A stretch of DNA of 64,000 nt, taken from NCBI GenBank assembly GCA_942159475.1, contig OW804102.1, positions 28,092,873 to 28,156,872 of the forward strand. The letters run 5' to 3'. The notes under the pieces are model-generated. The model ran no database searches. It worked only from the letters and a program-made list of their open reading frames with translations, and was not told where the DNA came from. The stretch is from Sthenelais limicola (lineage: Eukaryota > Annelida > Polychaeta > Phyllodocida > Sigalionidae). Position numbers and translations under genes: made by a program. Position 1 is the first letter of the stretch. Each line of letters begins with the position of its first letter. Below are positions 22,876 through 33,965 of the stretch, in pieces.

Positions 22876-23101
22876 AATAATTGCCACTGTTTAATGTTCA
22901 GAATGGTTCTGGCGGCACAGAACGCCTAATGGAGTACAGTATTATACACTTGGCATTAGCTTCTTGGGGGCTGATTTCAAAGTTTCCTTTGACAGCACAA
23001 TACGTGTGAGTACCTCTCCTTCAAGGACATATTCAGTCGCCTTACTGAAGAGCTAATTGAGGTTGGATTCAGTAGTGAGCTCAGTTATCATCACACAACA
23101 T

Positions 23102-23300
23102 GGTGTAAATTGCCAGAAAATGTAGAATTCATCCAATCCTCACAAATAATCCAAATTTCAAACAAAAGTGAGGTTCAAAATACTGTTCAACGTAATCAAA
23201 GGGATTGTTTTAATCAAGGCAATATCAAATATATTCAGATATACCTAGTGTTGACCATTTGTGTAGATCTGCCAATTGTACATTTTCTGTAGATCTGACC
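23102..23300 (-). mobile_element. MITE family B copy
   Basis: Starts GTGTAAATTGCCAGAAAATG and ends CAATTGTACATTTTCTGTAG then ATCTGACCC. An internal deletion removes the AATTTAGCAGA block. Confidence 0.87.
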
Positions 23301-23646
23301 CATGATCCCTCTTCATGTAAACGTGTACAGCATCAATGTCATTAACCCAGATTCCTGATCATATCTAATATCAAGCACACTTTCTCCGAAATACTGTTGG
23401 TTAATTATTCTTTTCCCTGGTTCAATTACAAACGATGCTATCAGGTAGTGAGTATGTGTGTGGGGTGGGTGGGTGGGTGGGGGAGTTTATGTGTGTGGAG
23501 AGGGTAGGGGAAACATCGTCTTTTCCAACGAGAGAAGCTAGAATTTATTCAGTTGCTCAAGGGTATTTAGAACAAGAAGTTGTAGCATACTTTAGCATGT
23601 TTGAGCCATAGATATAGTTCAGCATGGGTTATTTATCAATGTTTAT
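23301..23646. other. Spacer with G-quadruplex motif
   Basis: At about 23462-23483 four TGGG steps follow a GGGG run (GGGGTGGGTGGGTGGGTGGG), a canonical G-quadruplex pattern. No gene. Confidence 0.7.
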
Positions 23647-23852
23647 ACATGTTCCCATAACACAAGCCTCCATCTTTCCTATCATGCATGTTGGTTTTCA
23701 TAGACCAATAATAAAAAATGATGTTGGTGAAAACATTCTTGCAATTTTGTATACAAATGTTGCCAAAATGATATTTGTACGTCAGATTTCATCAGAATCC
23801 ATTCCAAGATGCAGTGTAACACATGCGCAGGGGCACACGCAAATCCCCTATT
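23647..23852 (-). mobile_element. MITE family C, truncated copy
   Basis: Reverse orientation: contains TTCCCATAACACAAGCCTCC, CTATCATGCATGTTGGTTTT, TTGTACGTCAGATTTCATC and the terminus GGGGCACACGCAAATCCCCT. The other end is missing. Confidence 0.8.
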
Positions 23853-24174
23853 TATTTCATACGCCTTGTGCAATCTGCCCTTTGTACACCGTACCTTGTT
23901 CCTCCTGCCTATTACTGTTGTATAATGCACCTCAGTTACCTGACACTGAAGAAGATGTAACATTAACCTTGTTAACATTAACCCTATAACAACCATGACC
24001 TTCCATGCTTCAACCTTACATGCCTGCCGGAAATTAAGTCTGACCTCGGCGCATGCGTACTGTGCCCCACGAGATGAGTCTATGATTACCTGATTTCTGT
24101 AGAACATGTCATAATAATGTTTTCTCTCGTCCACCTTCATCATTTCCCCTAGAAATATCTACAACTTGGATACC

Positions 24175-24409
24175 GGGGAAATCGCCAGAAAATGTACAAT
24201 TCGCCTTTACCAGTCCTCTCAAATAACGCTAATTTAAGACAAAAGTCAGGTTTAAAATACAGTTCAACGTAACCAAATTGATTGTTTGAATGAATGCAAT
24301 ATCAAATATACTCAGATAAATTTAGTATTGGCCATTTTGTCAGTCTAATTTAGCAGAACTAACTAAATGTATAGACCTGCCAATTGTACATTTTCTGAAG
24401 ATCTAACCC
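24175..24409 (-). mobile_element. MITE family B, full-length copy
   Basis: Starts GGGGAAATCGCCAGAAAATG then TACAATTCGCCTTTACC, and ends AATTGTACATTTTCTGAAGA then TCTAACCC. Confidence 0.9.
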
Positions 24410-24499
24410 ATATCCACCTTATTAGTGTTATCGGGTGTGTCGTTCAGATTTAGAAATTTGAAAACTTTAGCACAGTTCTCCATTAATAAAGCCCCATAG

Positions 24500-24890
24500 C
24501 ATCATGAGTCCCAAGTTGCAAAATTTGTATTTTGAGATATAATCATATTTGAAAAGGTGAGAACAATCTGATTCCAATTCCAATCATAGTACACAGTAGG
24601 ACATCTAATACGTATTTCTATATTTTAAGTTAGATATTTTTAGTCTTAAAAAGAAAGGTTTGCAATATTTCTATGTGAACATTTACAAGTGCAGTAGCTA
24701 GATATAATCTATATGAAGCCCGAAATGCATGAATATATACAATACACTGTCCAGGCAGTTGGTACATGTATTCTTACCACAAAAGTCGTGAGGCAAGAAT
24801 GAGAACATTTCCACAGAGACATCTTGTAAATAAACCTCTTTGAAAACTATAAGTTTTGCGACTTATGACTCATTTTTCTGTAACACATCA
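24500..24890 (-). mobile_element. MITE family A copy
   Basis: Starts in ATCATGAGTCCCAAGTTGCA and ends TTTGCGACTTATGACTCATT then CTGTAACACATCA. Includes TTTGCAATATTTCTATGTG and GAGACATCTTGTAAATAAAC. Confidence 0.87.
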
Positions 24891-25028
24891 TATTTGCTCA
24901 TGCGGAGATGATGCAGAGTTGGTAAGCAGTAAATCCTGGCTTTGTACAGCATAGTTTAAGTATTTTTTAAAAAGTCAGTCTGTCAACAATATCAGTTGAT
25001 TTGCTTTACTTCATTCAAATGAGTATGT

Positions 25029-25270
25029 GGGTCAGATCGCCGAGAAATGTACAACTGTCCGCCCTGCATATTTAGTACATTTTGCTAAATTAGGCTGAAC
25101 AAATGGTAAATACTAGGTATGTCGGAGTATATTGTGTATTACGGTCACTAAAGAGCTCTTTGGGGGTTCGGTTGAACTGTATTTTGAGGAGAGTTTTCCT
25201 CTTAAATTTTGGGTTGTTTGTGATGAATTGGTAAAAGCGAAGTATGTATACATTTCTGACGATTTCCCCG
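25029..25270 (+). mobile_element. MITE family B, diverged copy
   Basis: Starts GGGTCAGATCGCCGAGAAAT. Retains TTTTGCTAAATTAGGCTGAA and AAATACTAGGTATGTCGGAG, and ends TACATTTCTGACGATTTCC. More diverged than most copies. Confidence 0.78.
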
Positions 25271-25964
25271 ATATATCAGGGAGATTATTTATATGTCAGA
25301 TGACACATTATTATTAGGACAAGAAGCAATACGTGATGTAACCATGGTAACAGATATATCTCAGTGTCGTTTCCCTTTTTCTTACTCTGAATCACTCCGA
25401 ATATGAGGTGAAAACATGAGTACGTGGGCTCGAGTTGCCAGATGTAGTATTGATATCAGGACAGGTGCCACATAGTGTTTATTAATCTCAACGACAACAA
25501 AACTTGAGAACAGGATCGTGAAGTATTACTTGCTGCTTGCTAGACCACAAACTCATAACTAGTACACATTTGTAGATATTAGCAGAAATAACAGGCCTCT
25601 ATGTGAAGCCTGTCAAATATACATGATGCCATGTTGTTTTTATATCGATGTGTACTTTTACTACTCCGTCTGTATAATTTGAAGAAAAACTAAAAATTAT
25701 CTCATAAGCCGGTCGAAATGACCCTGGATTGTTGTATAAGACCTTTCCGTAACCTATGTGAGATATACGATTGTATAAAACTTATAAATTATTCTCTTTA
25801 AATGATAAAACCATGTTAGTATGGTCTACAGTTGTCAACTTGATTTATTTAATGGCTTTTGAATTGTATAACATGGATTATCAGGTTCGCCTGAAAAAGT
25901 TCCGGAAAACTTATTAAAATAAATTAAAAAATCAACCCATGGACTCATGGGGAAGTGTTATATT
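25271..25964. other. Unassigned stretch
   Basis: AT-rich sequence, no feature recognised. Confidence 0.45.
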
Positions 25965-26509
25965 TGTGAGGTGTTATAGGAGAATGAGTCACAAGTCGCT
26001 AGAGATGCCTTTTGAGATACAGTTGAACCTCTCTGTTGAGACCATTATTGGGACTGAACGATTTGTAGTCTCATAGCGAGGTGGTCGCATTAAAAGGGCT
26101 AATCTAATGAATAAGAGGAAAGCAATTCGGGATTGAAAGAAATTAGTCTTAATAGAGGGGCGGTCTCTTAAGAGAGGTGATCTTTATCCGAGGTTCCACT
26201 GTACCTTCATATCTGGAAATATGAGATCAAGCCGATTCTAACGATAGTAAACTTTAGGACAGGTAATAAGTGTTTCTATATTTTAAGTTTGATATTATTA
26301 TTTTTGAAAAGAAAATTTGCAATATTTCTGGGTGGACAATTAGTAGTAAAGTAGCAAAATATACTCTATAAGATGAGCTTAGAAACGTAGGGATATATTA
26401 GATGAAGCGTCTTGAAATTTGGTAATCTGTTCATACGATTTAGATACCCAAAAAATGAGAAAAATATCATTTTTGCGACTTGTGACTCATTTTCCTGAAA
26501 CCCATCACA
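25965..26509 (-). mobile_element. MITE family A carrying a nested pogo-like MITE
   Basis: Ends are TGTGAGGTGTTATAGGAGAA then TGAGTCACAAGTCGC, and TTTTGCGACTTGTGACTCAT to CCCATCACA. The 182-bp element at 26020-26201 lies between TTTTGAGATA and the rest of the family sequence (GAGATCAAGCCGATTCTAAC). Confidence 0.88.
26020..26201. mobile_element. Pogo/Tigger-like MITE, TA target duplication
   Basis: Begins CAGTTGAACCTCTCTGTTGA and ends with the inverse GAGGTTCCACTG. The flanks are TA on both sides (26018-26019 and 26202-26203). CAGT-type TIRs containing GAACCTC with a TA duplication are typical of pogo/Tigger-type Tc1-mariner MITEs. It is nested in a family A element, so it is younger than it. 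Confidence 0.8.
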
Positions 26510-27044
26510 TGTGGTATCTGCTCTTGTATTCATACATGTAATCATTATCATCTTGATATACAAACAGTCAAACAACATGAAACACATAATCTTAAGGAGT
26601 CTTTGGAAGGTCATCTTGATGTATACATAGAGAGAGATTTTAATTTGTTTAAGTAAGTCTATACATGTGTGCAACGCTTTGTCTAGGACTCTGAAGGTTT
26701 AGAAGCAGGCGATGGGTTATAAAATGGATGCCAATAGATGAATATTGCGGAAACGCAGATCAGCTCAAGACAAGAAAAGTTTAAAATATGGGACTATGTC
26801 TTCATAAGATCAGTAAGACCTATGGGTCTCAGCCTATACTTTTTCAGTAAAAACAAAACCTCTCATCCTACTACAAACACCCACTCGTACCAACAGACAA
26901 CAGGGAAGAACTAAGATGCAGTTATTTGATTTGATTGGATTGGATTTGATAGACATTTTGGTGAGTCGGGGGAGGGGCAGTTCTCCTTTACACAAAGGGT
27001 TTTCAGGCTCACCTACAATACTTGATCTTACAGTGGTTTTTAGA
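26510..27044. other. Unassigned stretch
   Basis: Contains the short direct repeat GATTTGATTGGATTGGATTT near 26928-26948. No gene is recognised. Confidence 0.4.
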
Positions 27045-27290
27045 GGGTGGTCTCTACTGGCTGCGGTAAGCTTTGCGGTCAGCCTTGCGATGGTTTGTGC
27101 TGGTTCTGTAGGTGGAGAGGAATGACGAGGTCCTTGCCTACATGGATCACTGGCCATCTAGGCAGGACCTCGCCACTTTTCACCATCACAGCACCATCAC
27201 AAGGCTTACCGCAGAGCTTACCGCAGAGCTTACCGCAGAGCTTACCGCAGAGCTTACCGCAGAGCTTACTGTAGCCAGTGGAGACCACCC
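27045..27290. mobile_element. Foldback element with 12-bp internal repeats
   Basis: GGGTGGTCTCTACTGG (27045-27060) pairs with CCAGTGGAGACCACCC (27275-27290). Inside, CTGCGGTAAGCTTTGCGGT pairs with the CTTACCGCAGAG repeats. An inner stem, CGAGGTCCTTGCCTA with TAGGCAGGACCTCG (27126-27172), caps it. The frames on both strands are by-products of the symmetry. Confidence 0.88.
27205..27264 (+). repeat. 12-bp tandem repeat, 5 copies
   Basis: Five perfect CTTACCGCAGAG units inside one arm of the foldback. A sixth degenerate unit (CTTACTGTAGCC) follows. The opposite arm has only one or two units, so the array grew after the foldback formed. Confidence 0.95.
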
Positions 27291-28022
27291 TTTATCAAAC
27301 GAACAATACCACCTTTGTCATTGATTGAAGGTGGCTTGCTGCTTACTGTTCGTTTTCATTTTTACATTCTACAAAATGGCATAACCTTTACATTATATTC
27401 ATATTCTCCACTGATATGATTCCACCTTTAATCTATGAAATTAACATCAGTCCATATTGATTCACTTCTGCAATTAATTCTAAATGCTTTAGGCTCTATT
27501 ACTTTGTGTGCCACCATCTATAGCTTGTTCCAGGAATTCCAGGACCAAAAGATAAAAAAATAAATGATAAAATGGCTAGACTCATCAAGAGCAACAAATT
27601 GCCTTACAAACAGTCTGAACATAAAAAATAGGCTTCTGTGAGTAGACTAGAGGCAGGAGGGAGTGTTCAGGAATGCCCATCAGGCCTGGTCTGTAATGAA
27701 GAGGCCTGTGACAGAGCAGCTAATCAATCACCAGGTTAATAGTTAACGATCTGTGATTGATTACATATCCATACTAATTCCCATTTGACGCCATCCCTAA
27801 GGAACCATCACTTTTACGGATAATCAGTACTCCTATAAGCTATTCATCAAACTCTTAGTGTGGATCTGCGATTGGCTGCTGGGCAGGGCAATAGGGGTTG
27901 TGAAGGGGAGGGGGTTGTGGGGGAGAGGGGGGTAATTTGAAGAAGGCTTGATTATTGCATAAGAGAGATATCCCTGAAGGATGTTCCTCAATAAGAAATA
28001 TTGTGCCCACTGTCTTAGATAT
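27291..28022. other. Unassigned stretch
   Basis: A GGGGAGGGGGTTGTGGGGGA purine-rich patch lies near 27905-27930. No gene. Confidence 0.4.
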
Positions 28023-28168
28023 GGGTCAGATCTTTAGAAAATGTACAATTGGCAGATCTACGCATTTAGTCAATTCTGCTAAATTAGACTTGAAATATGG
28101 TCAATACTAGGTAAGTATATATTTGTCATTGCCCTGATTCAAGCAATATGTTTGTTTATGTTGAACTC
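28023..28168 (+). mobile_element. MITE family B, truncated
   Basis: Starts GGGTCAGATCTTTAGAAAAT and runs through TTTGTTTATGTTGAACT, where it stops abruptly against a family C end. Confidence 0.85.
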
Positions 28169-28210
28169 AAGCGAATTAAGATTCAAATTGGCGGCTATGC
28201 AAATTACCTA
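28169..28210 (+). mobile_element. MITE family C terminal fragment
   Basis: GCGAATTAAGATTCAAATTG then GCGGCTATGCAAATTACCT is the last 40 bp of family C, fused to the broken family B copy. Confidence 0.75.
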
Positions 28211-28299
28211 AAGCGTTGGGTCGGCCCAGTGCCGTGAGTAACACGTTGTGCCCGGGCGCGACTACAATTTCACCTCATCCCCCCAGGTACTAAGGTAAA

Positions 28300-28414
28300 G
28301 GGCCTAGTCCACTAAACCGATTCTTATGCGATTTTGCGCAGCAGAGGACTCTTTGGCACTAACTTATAAATAAATGTGAGAATCGCATGAGAATCGGCTA
28401 AGTGGACAAGGCCC
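28300..28414. mobile_element. MITE family F copy 1
   Basis: TIRs GGGCCTAGTCCACTAAACCG and the inverse CGGCTAAGTGGACAAGGCCC extend inward through GATTCTTATGCGATT and AATCGCATGAGAATC, about 34 bp per arm. Total 115 bp. The same element lies at 46197-46302. Confidence 0.88.
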
Positions 28415-28625
28415 TCAAGACCACCAGTGTGCTGATCTAGTCCTGGTAAAATATGTAAAATAATAATAAAAGAATAAAAAGACATTCCCATTGTAACATG
28501 AGTAATTGGGAAACATGATATTTATTAGCTTCAAAAGGAAGAAGTTTGTGGAGAATCAAGCGCTTTAAACCGTCTCCAATCTCCATCAGCAAACACTGAA
28601 TCTACGTTTTCTGCTTACCATACAT

Positions 28626-28985
28626 TTGATGTGTCGAAGGAAAATGAATCTTGAGATATCATCGTAATTGTAAATATGAAACACAGCACATTCCAATAAT
28701 GGTAAACATTTGGACAGCTTATAAATGTTCATATGTTTTGAATATGATATTTTGAATTTTTAAAAGAAAGTTTGCAATATAGTAACATAGCGAATAAACT
28801 CTATAGGGTGACTGTCGAAACACAGGCGTATACTTAGTACACGGTTCCGGAATTTGAAACATGTATTTATACGACATTCAATATTCCCTAACTTAGAATG
28901 TACCTTCGAAGATATCTTGTGGATAAAATACGTTGCAAAATATCCATTTTGCGAGTTGTGACTCATTTTCCTGAAACACATCACA
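28626..28985 (-). mobile_element. MITE family A copy, one end decayed
   Basis: The right end is intact (TTTTGCGAGTTGTGACTCAT to AACACATCACA). The left end has lost the GTCACAAGTCGC block. Internal AGATATCTTGTGGATAAAAT and AAGAAAGTTTGCAATATAG are typical. Confidence 0.83.
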
Positions 28986-29453
28986 AATAGCCCCAACCAC
29001 TAGCGACAAGGTGCAGAACTGTGTCATCATTGCATCATTCAGCATTCACACTAATATTCTCCATGGTTATGACTTTATAACCTCGTCAATTGGCAGGGTA
29101 GTGGAAAGCCCCTCGGTTTACTTCAGAAATTATTGTGCTGATTCACAGTGATTGTGGTAAATATTTTAGTGTTGTCCTCATAATTGACGTCACATGGGAA
29201 CAAAAACAAACTTGTTAGTCACTTATCTTGATGTTTGTTACTGATTATGGAGCCGTCACAGTCACACAACGCCCCATTATCTTATAAAAGATAAAATGGC
29301 AGTTTTTGTAATGGCATCATTTTAACTGCGATGTGAGAGCTGTGGCAGTGACTATTAGAGTCTGTTTGTTCAGATTGAACCCTCCACATAATGGGTCTTT
29401 GATTGTAATGCACTATTAGTCCAGGAGAACCCGTGGAGGACTGTGACATTTAA
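28986..29453. other. Unassigned stretch
   Basis: No feature recognised. Confidence 0.4.
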
Positions 29454-29656
29454 ACACTGCCCTCACATAGCCGATTTTCCCCCCGATTGCTACCCGATTT
29501 TGGTCTCCCGATGAATCGTAGGATTTAATTTCCAATCCTGCTTTATGTTATTTCAAAAACATAAACCAGGATTTGAAATGAAGTCAGGGGATTCATCTGG
29601 AGAGACCAAAATCGGGGGACAATCGGGGAGCAAATCGGTTGTGTGTGGGCAGGGTT
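29454..29656. mobile_element. 203-bp foldback/TIR element
   Basis: Left arm CACTGCCCTCACATAGCCGA followed by CCGATTTTGGTCTCCCGATG. Right arm GAGAGACCAAAATCGGGGGA followed by CAAATCGGTTGTGTGTGGGC. The pairing continues almost to the centre (AATCCTGCTTTATGTTATTT with AAACATAAACCAGGATTTGA). ATCGGGG motifs recur within the arms. Confidence 0.88.
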
Positions 29657-31090
29657 TTAGAGGAGTTGTATGATTGTTTGGCTGAAATGGATTCAGCAGG
29701 TAGTCAGGTTCAAGTAACTGTTGAGTGCCCAGCTGGCATGCTGGAACATTTTTAATAAAATCTGTTTCCACGGCAACCGCCTATGAAAATGGGGATTTTA
29801 GAATTTTGCATCTCTGGAAATAAAAATGATATAAACTTGATCAAAGTGACCGCACATATGTAACCTGGACCGCCCTATATGTATTGCTCCGGACACCAAA
29901 CCATTCAATGCACCAAAATGTACCCAAACGTGAATTCATTGTCAAAGTATTTGAGATGCAAAATATGATTATCGTACGGGCATATTTGGGGTAGGTGCAT
30001 ACATTAGCTTAAGTCTTGTGTCGATGGGGTGGTTGTAGGTTCCTATATTAGGAATGGAATGCAGTATATGAGAAGATGTTCCTAAATTTAGGCAAACCCG
30101 AATAAGACCGTCCAAGCGAGGTGCCTAAAAGTCCATTCACATTACAATGGCCAATTAGTGTATGGCCGCCGCATGGCAAAAAACACAATGTAAAAGTATT
30201 GCGGCTGTCAAGTATCCGCCGGCTGGTTGTGGTAATAGGAATGGACGTAGGTATAATTCTAATGCACCCAAGGTTAAAAGTTTGCTTAGGGCAGACTTAC
30301 GTGTCCTTCATACTTTGTCTCAATAGAGCTGCTCTGTCCCAACGTTAGGCTAGGTTATGCACCTTCCCCTTTTTGTCGCTGGCCCACAAGGATCACATTG
30401 TACATTCAAAATAGTAGTAGTAATAATGAAAATAAAATCTGGAAATGGGCAGCAGCCCCTTCTATGATAATGAATTCCCTTCTATACTATTTTTAGTTTT
30501 AATTACATATAAATAAGCTTCTAAGAATATTATAAGGTCAGTTAGGCTGCACATAAATACAGGTATAGAATAAGAATACAGTTGTACATGCCTTTTACTG
30601 TACTGTGACTAGAATTGATTTTCGGTAGAATTTACAAACATACGAAAATGACCTTAGCTTTCTTACTGACATAATTTGGCGGTCACTTTTGATGCGGGCG
30701 ATCTATAGATAAGCTGTGCCTGGGTTAAATGATTGATAACGCCAGAGCTGTATATATAACCCAATAAACAGACCATACACCCTCCTGTAATAAAGGACCC
30801 AGAATTAGGTCTCTGGAACCCTGCTAACTCAATAAACACCCATCACAGCAAGAGATCGGAGATTAGATTGTCTGTTTAGAGCGATAGTTTGACTATTGGA
30901 TTAAGATTAAGATAAAGTGGGAGGATTTGTAGCGAGGATTATTGTGTTAGAGGTAATGGGGGAGCTCTGTGCTGGGGTGTGTCATAAGTAGTTAAGCTTC
31001 AGATATAGTGATGGAGCATCGTGTAGACGGGTGGAGGGTGTGTCGCCTAAAATAGATTCACTCATCTCAATAGAAAATGAATATATATAC
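29657..31090. other. Unassigned stretch
   Basis: Only short frames without domains (for example 30121-30348, +). No repeat family A-G member is recognised. Confidence 0.4.
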
Positions 31091-31316
31091 GGGTTTGATC
31101 ATCAGCAAATGTATAATTGGCAGCTCTACACATTTAGCAATTGTTGGTAAATTAGGCTGAAAAAGGACAACAACTAGGTATATATGAATATTGTATTTTG
31201 TTGATTAAGAATATCTGTTCGGGTATATGGTGAACTGTATTTTGAACTTCATTGTTGCCTTGAATTTGCGATATTTAAGAGAATTGGGGAAGGCGAATTG
31301 TACATTTGCTGAAGAT
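31091..31316 (+). mobile_element. MITE family B copy
   Basis: Starts GGGTTTGATCATCAGCAAAT and ends GAAGGCGAATTGTACATTTG then CTGAAGATA. Retains ACAACTAGGTATATATGAAT and GTGAACTGTATTTTGAAC. Confidence 0.85.
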
Positions 31317-31787
31317 ACATACATGTACATAATTATACATGTACACATTATAAATGTACATATTATACTTGTTTGTTGTTCCATAGAACTGTTGTGCCAA
31401 CAATATACATTAAGCACTGTGACTCTTAAGCTCCTTTACTTATTCCAATGGCCTACTCCAGGACTGGTTCACAGGTGGCACCAAACACCATCGTCACTCC
31501 CACTTGGAGGAAACACCTGCCTGGTGATGGTAACTGTTGTTTATGTGCAGTCAACCCAGATAAACCCTGTTTCTCCTTGAACCACCGTAGGCCAATCCAT
31601 TACTTGCACCTTGTGGCAGGGTCACTGACAAAATGCTGTAATATTTGCAAAGATCCAATTGATATATTCATGTTGAATCACATGCTGACGTCATAACTTA
31701 TGAACCAGGTTGTAAGAAAAACAATCCCTACCCTCTCTATTGTTATCATCAAATTAATATCAACTCTTCCGACTGGTAACTGACATG
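31317..31787. other. Unassigned stretch with overlapping frames
   Basis: Two overlapping plus-strand frames (to 31580 and 31448-31696) contain Cys and His but show no recognisable spacing or domain. Possibly an old retroelement or exon remnant. I cannot support a gene. Confidence 0.3.
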
Positions 31788-33168
31788 TCAGGCTACAGTA
31801 AGTAGTATAGGACATGGGATATAGCTACAGGCTACAGTAAGTAGTATAAGACATGGGACATAGCTACAGGCTACAGTGAGTAGTATAGGACATGGGACAT
31901 AGCTACAGGCTACAGTAAGTAGTATAGGACATGGGACATAGCTACAGGCTACAGTATGTAGTATAGGACATGGGACATAGCTACAGGCTACAGTATGTAG
32001 TATAGGACATGGGATATAGCTACAGGCTACAGTAAGTAGTATAAGACATGGGACATAGCTACAGGCTACAGTGAGTAGTATAGGACATGGGACATAGCTA
32101 CAGGCTACAGTAAGTAGTATAGGACATGGGACATAGCTACAGGCTACAGTATGTAGTATAGGACATGGGACATAGCTACAGGCTACAGTAAGTAGTATAG
32201 GACATGGGACATAGCTACAGGCTACAGTAAGTAGTATAGGACATGGGATATAGCTACAGACTACAGTATGTAGTATAGGACATGGGATATAGCTACAGGC
32301 TACAGTGAGTAGTATAGGACATGGGACATAGCTACATGCTACATTAAGTAGTATAGGACATGGGACATAGATACAGGCTACAGTATGTAGTACAGGACAT
32401 GGGATATACCTACAGGCTACAGTAAGTAGTATAGGACATGAGGCATAGCTACAGGCTACAGTGAGTAGTATAGGACATGGGACATAGCTACATGCTACAT
32501 TAAGTAGTATAGGACATGGGACATAGATACAGGCTACAGTATGTAGTACAGGACATGGGATATACCTACAGGCTACAGTAAGTAGTATAGGACATGAGGC
32601 ATAGCTACAGGCTACAGTAAGTAGTATAGGACATTGGGCATAGCTACAGGCTACAGTAAGTAGTATAGGACATGAGGCATAGCTACAGGCTACAGTAAGT
32701 AGTATAGGACATGGGACATAGCTACAGGCTACAATAAGTAGTACAGGACATGGGACATAGCTACAGGCTACAGTAAGTAGTATAGGACATTGGGCATAGC
32801 TACAGGCTACAGTAAGTAGTATAGGACATGAGGCATAGCTACAGGCTACAGTAAGTAGTATAGGACATGAGGCATAGCTACAGGCTACAGTATGTAGTAT
32901 AGGACATGGGACATAGCTACAGGCTACAGTAAGTAGTATAGGACATGGGACATAGCTACAGGCTACAGTATGTAGTATAGGACATGGGACATAGCAACTG
33001 GCTACAGTATGTAGTATAGGACATGGGATATAGCTACAGGCTACAGTATGTAGTATAGGACATGGGACATAGCTACAGACTACAGTAAGTAGTATAGGAC
33101 ATGGGACATAGCTACAGGCTACAGTAAGTAGTATAGGACATGGGACATAGCTACAGACTACAGTAAGT
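31788..33168 (-). repeat. 39-bp minisatellite, about 35 copies, with higher-order units
   Basis: The unit carries CTACAGGCTACAGTAAGTAG then TATAGGACATGGGACATAG. Variants (GTGAGTAG, GTATGTAG, GAGGCATAG, ACATTAAG) recur in a fixed order, giving higher-order repeats of 156 bp (near 32303 and 32459) and 195 bp (near 31876 and 32071). Because 39 is a multiple of 3, the minus strand is open for 462 codons as a 13-residue repeat, VACSYVPCPILLT. I see no signal peptide, non-repeat domain or flanking coding sequence, so translation is doubtful. Confidence 0.95.
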
Positions 33169-33280
33169 ACACGCAATCTAGACTTGAACCCTTTAATAGT
33201 TCATCCCGATGACTTTCAAAGTGGTGAAAAAGAGGATGCTCTGAAAAGAAATACAGGGCAACCCCTCGGGGATGAGCAAT

Positions 33281-33965
33281 TTTTTTTTTATATTTAAAAA
33301 ATAAGGCCATTCACATTTAATACAATCTAAACAAATACGCATGTAGACTCTGCCGATGTCTTGTTGCATTGCCTTCCAGATTCTACTCTATTCTAAATTC
33401 ATATTACACATTATATAGCATATACAATTTACTAGTATTCTACCGATTCATCTTCAACCCAACAAATTCATTCGAAATCACAAGCATCCTTATTCTTCTC
33501 CATGTCTTTACATATTATTAAACAATACAATACAATTCGTCTATTCAGTTTGCTTCTATATATATCAATTCATCATGACGTTGTTATATTCTTTTTTCCA
33601 CAACTATCGCCTGAGCCCTAATGAGGGCATTTCATTGCATTAAAAACGTGTGGAACCGATAAAACACAATTCATATTTCTATCTCTATCCCATTTCCATT
33701 ATATGCTCATCAATACCTTCCTCAACCTTCGACCAATAGTGTTTCATCAGTTTTACAGGAAAATCTTCTTTTTCATTGCAATTTCTGATACAGTTGGGTA
33801 AACAGTTCCACAACTTGGGTCCCTTATAGTAAGCACTTTTACGCATTCTCTCACTCTTGGGAATAAAGGTATTAAACTTTGTGCCCATATTTTCTCGCAG
33901 GTTTAGAAGCTCATTGTTCAGATCTTCTGTCACATAGCGGGATTGCTGCATTAGCAGAGCTAATC
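33281..33965 (-). pseudogene. Non-LTR retrotransposon pol tail and 3' UTR
   Basis: The minus-strand frame 33685-33951 (88 codons) shows the typical C-terminal end of jockey/CR1-type pol proteins: a basic Arg/Ser segment, then KGPKLWNCLPNCIRN, then a Phe-Lys-rich helix. Upstream it meets a stop, so only the last part of the protein remains. Downstream, the minus strand continues through GGGTTGCCCTGTATTTCTTT-like 3' UTR to a terminal A-run (T9 at 33281-33289 on the plus strand). 5'-truncated and dead. Confidence 0.7.

Noticed and set aside
26834..27324. Overlapping 60-107 codon frames on both strands
   Set aside because: They arise from the symmetry of the foldback and its 12-bp repeats.
31788..33168. 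A CRISPR-like array
   Set aside because: Units are contiguous 39-bp tandem copies without unique spacers, in an animal genome.
31788..33176. A 462-codon minus-strand frame as a real repeat protein
   Set aside because: The frame is open only because the tandem unit is 39 bp with no stop in that frame. There is no non-repeat coding sequence on either side.
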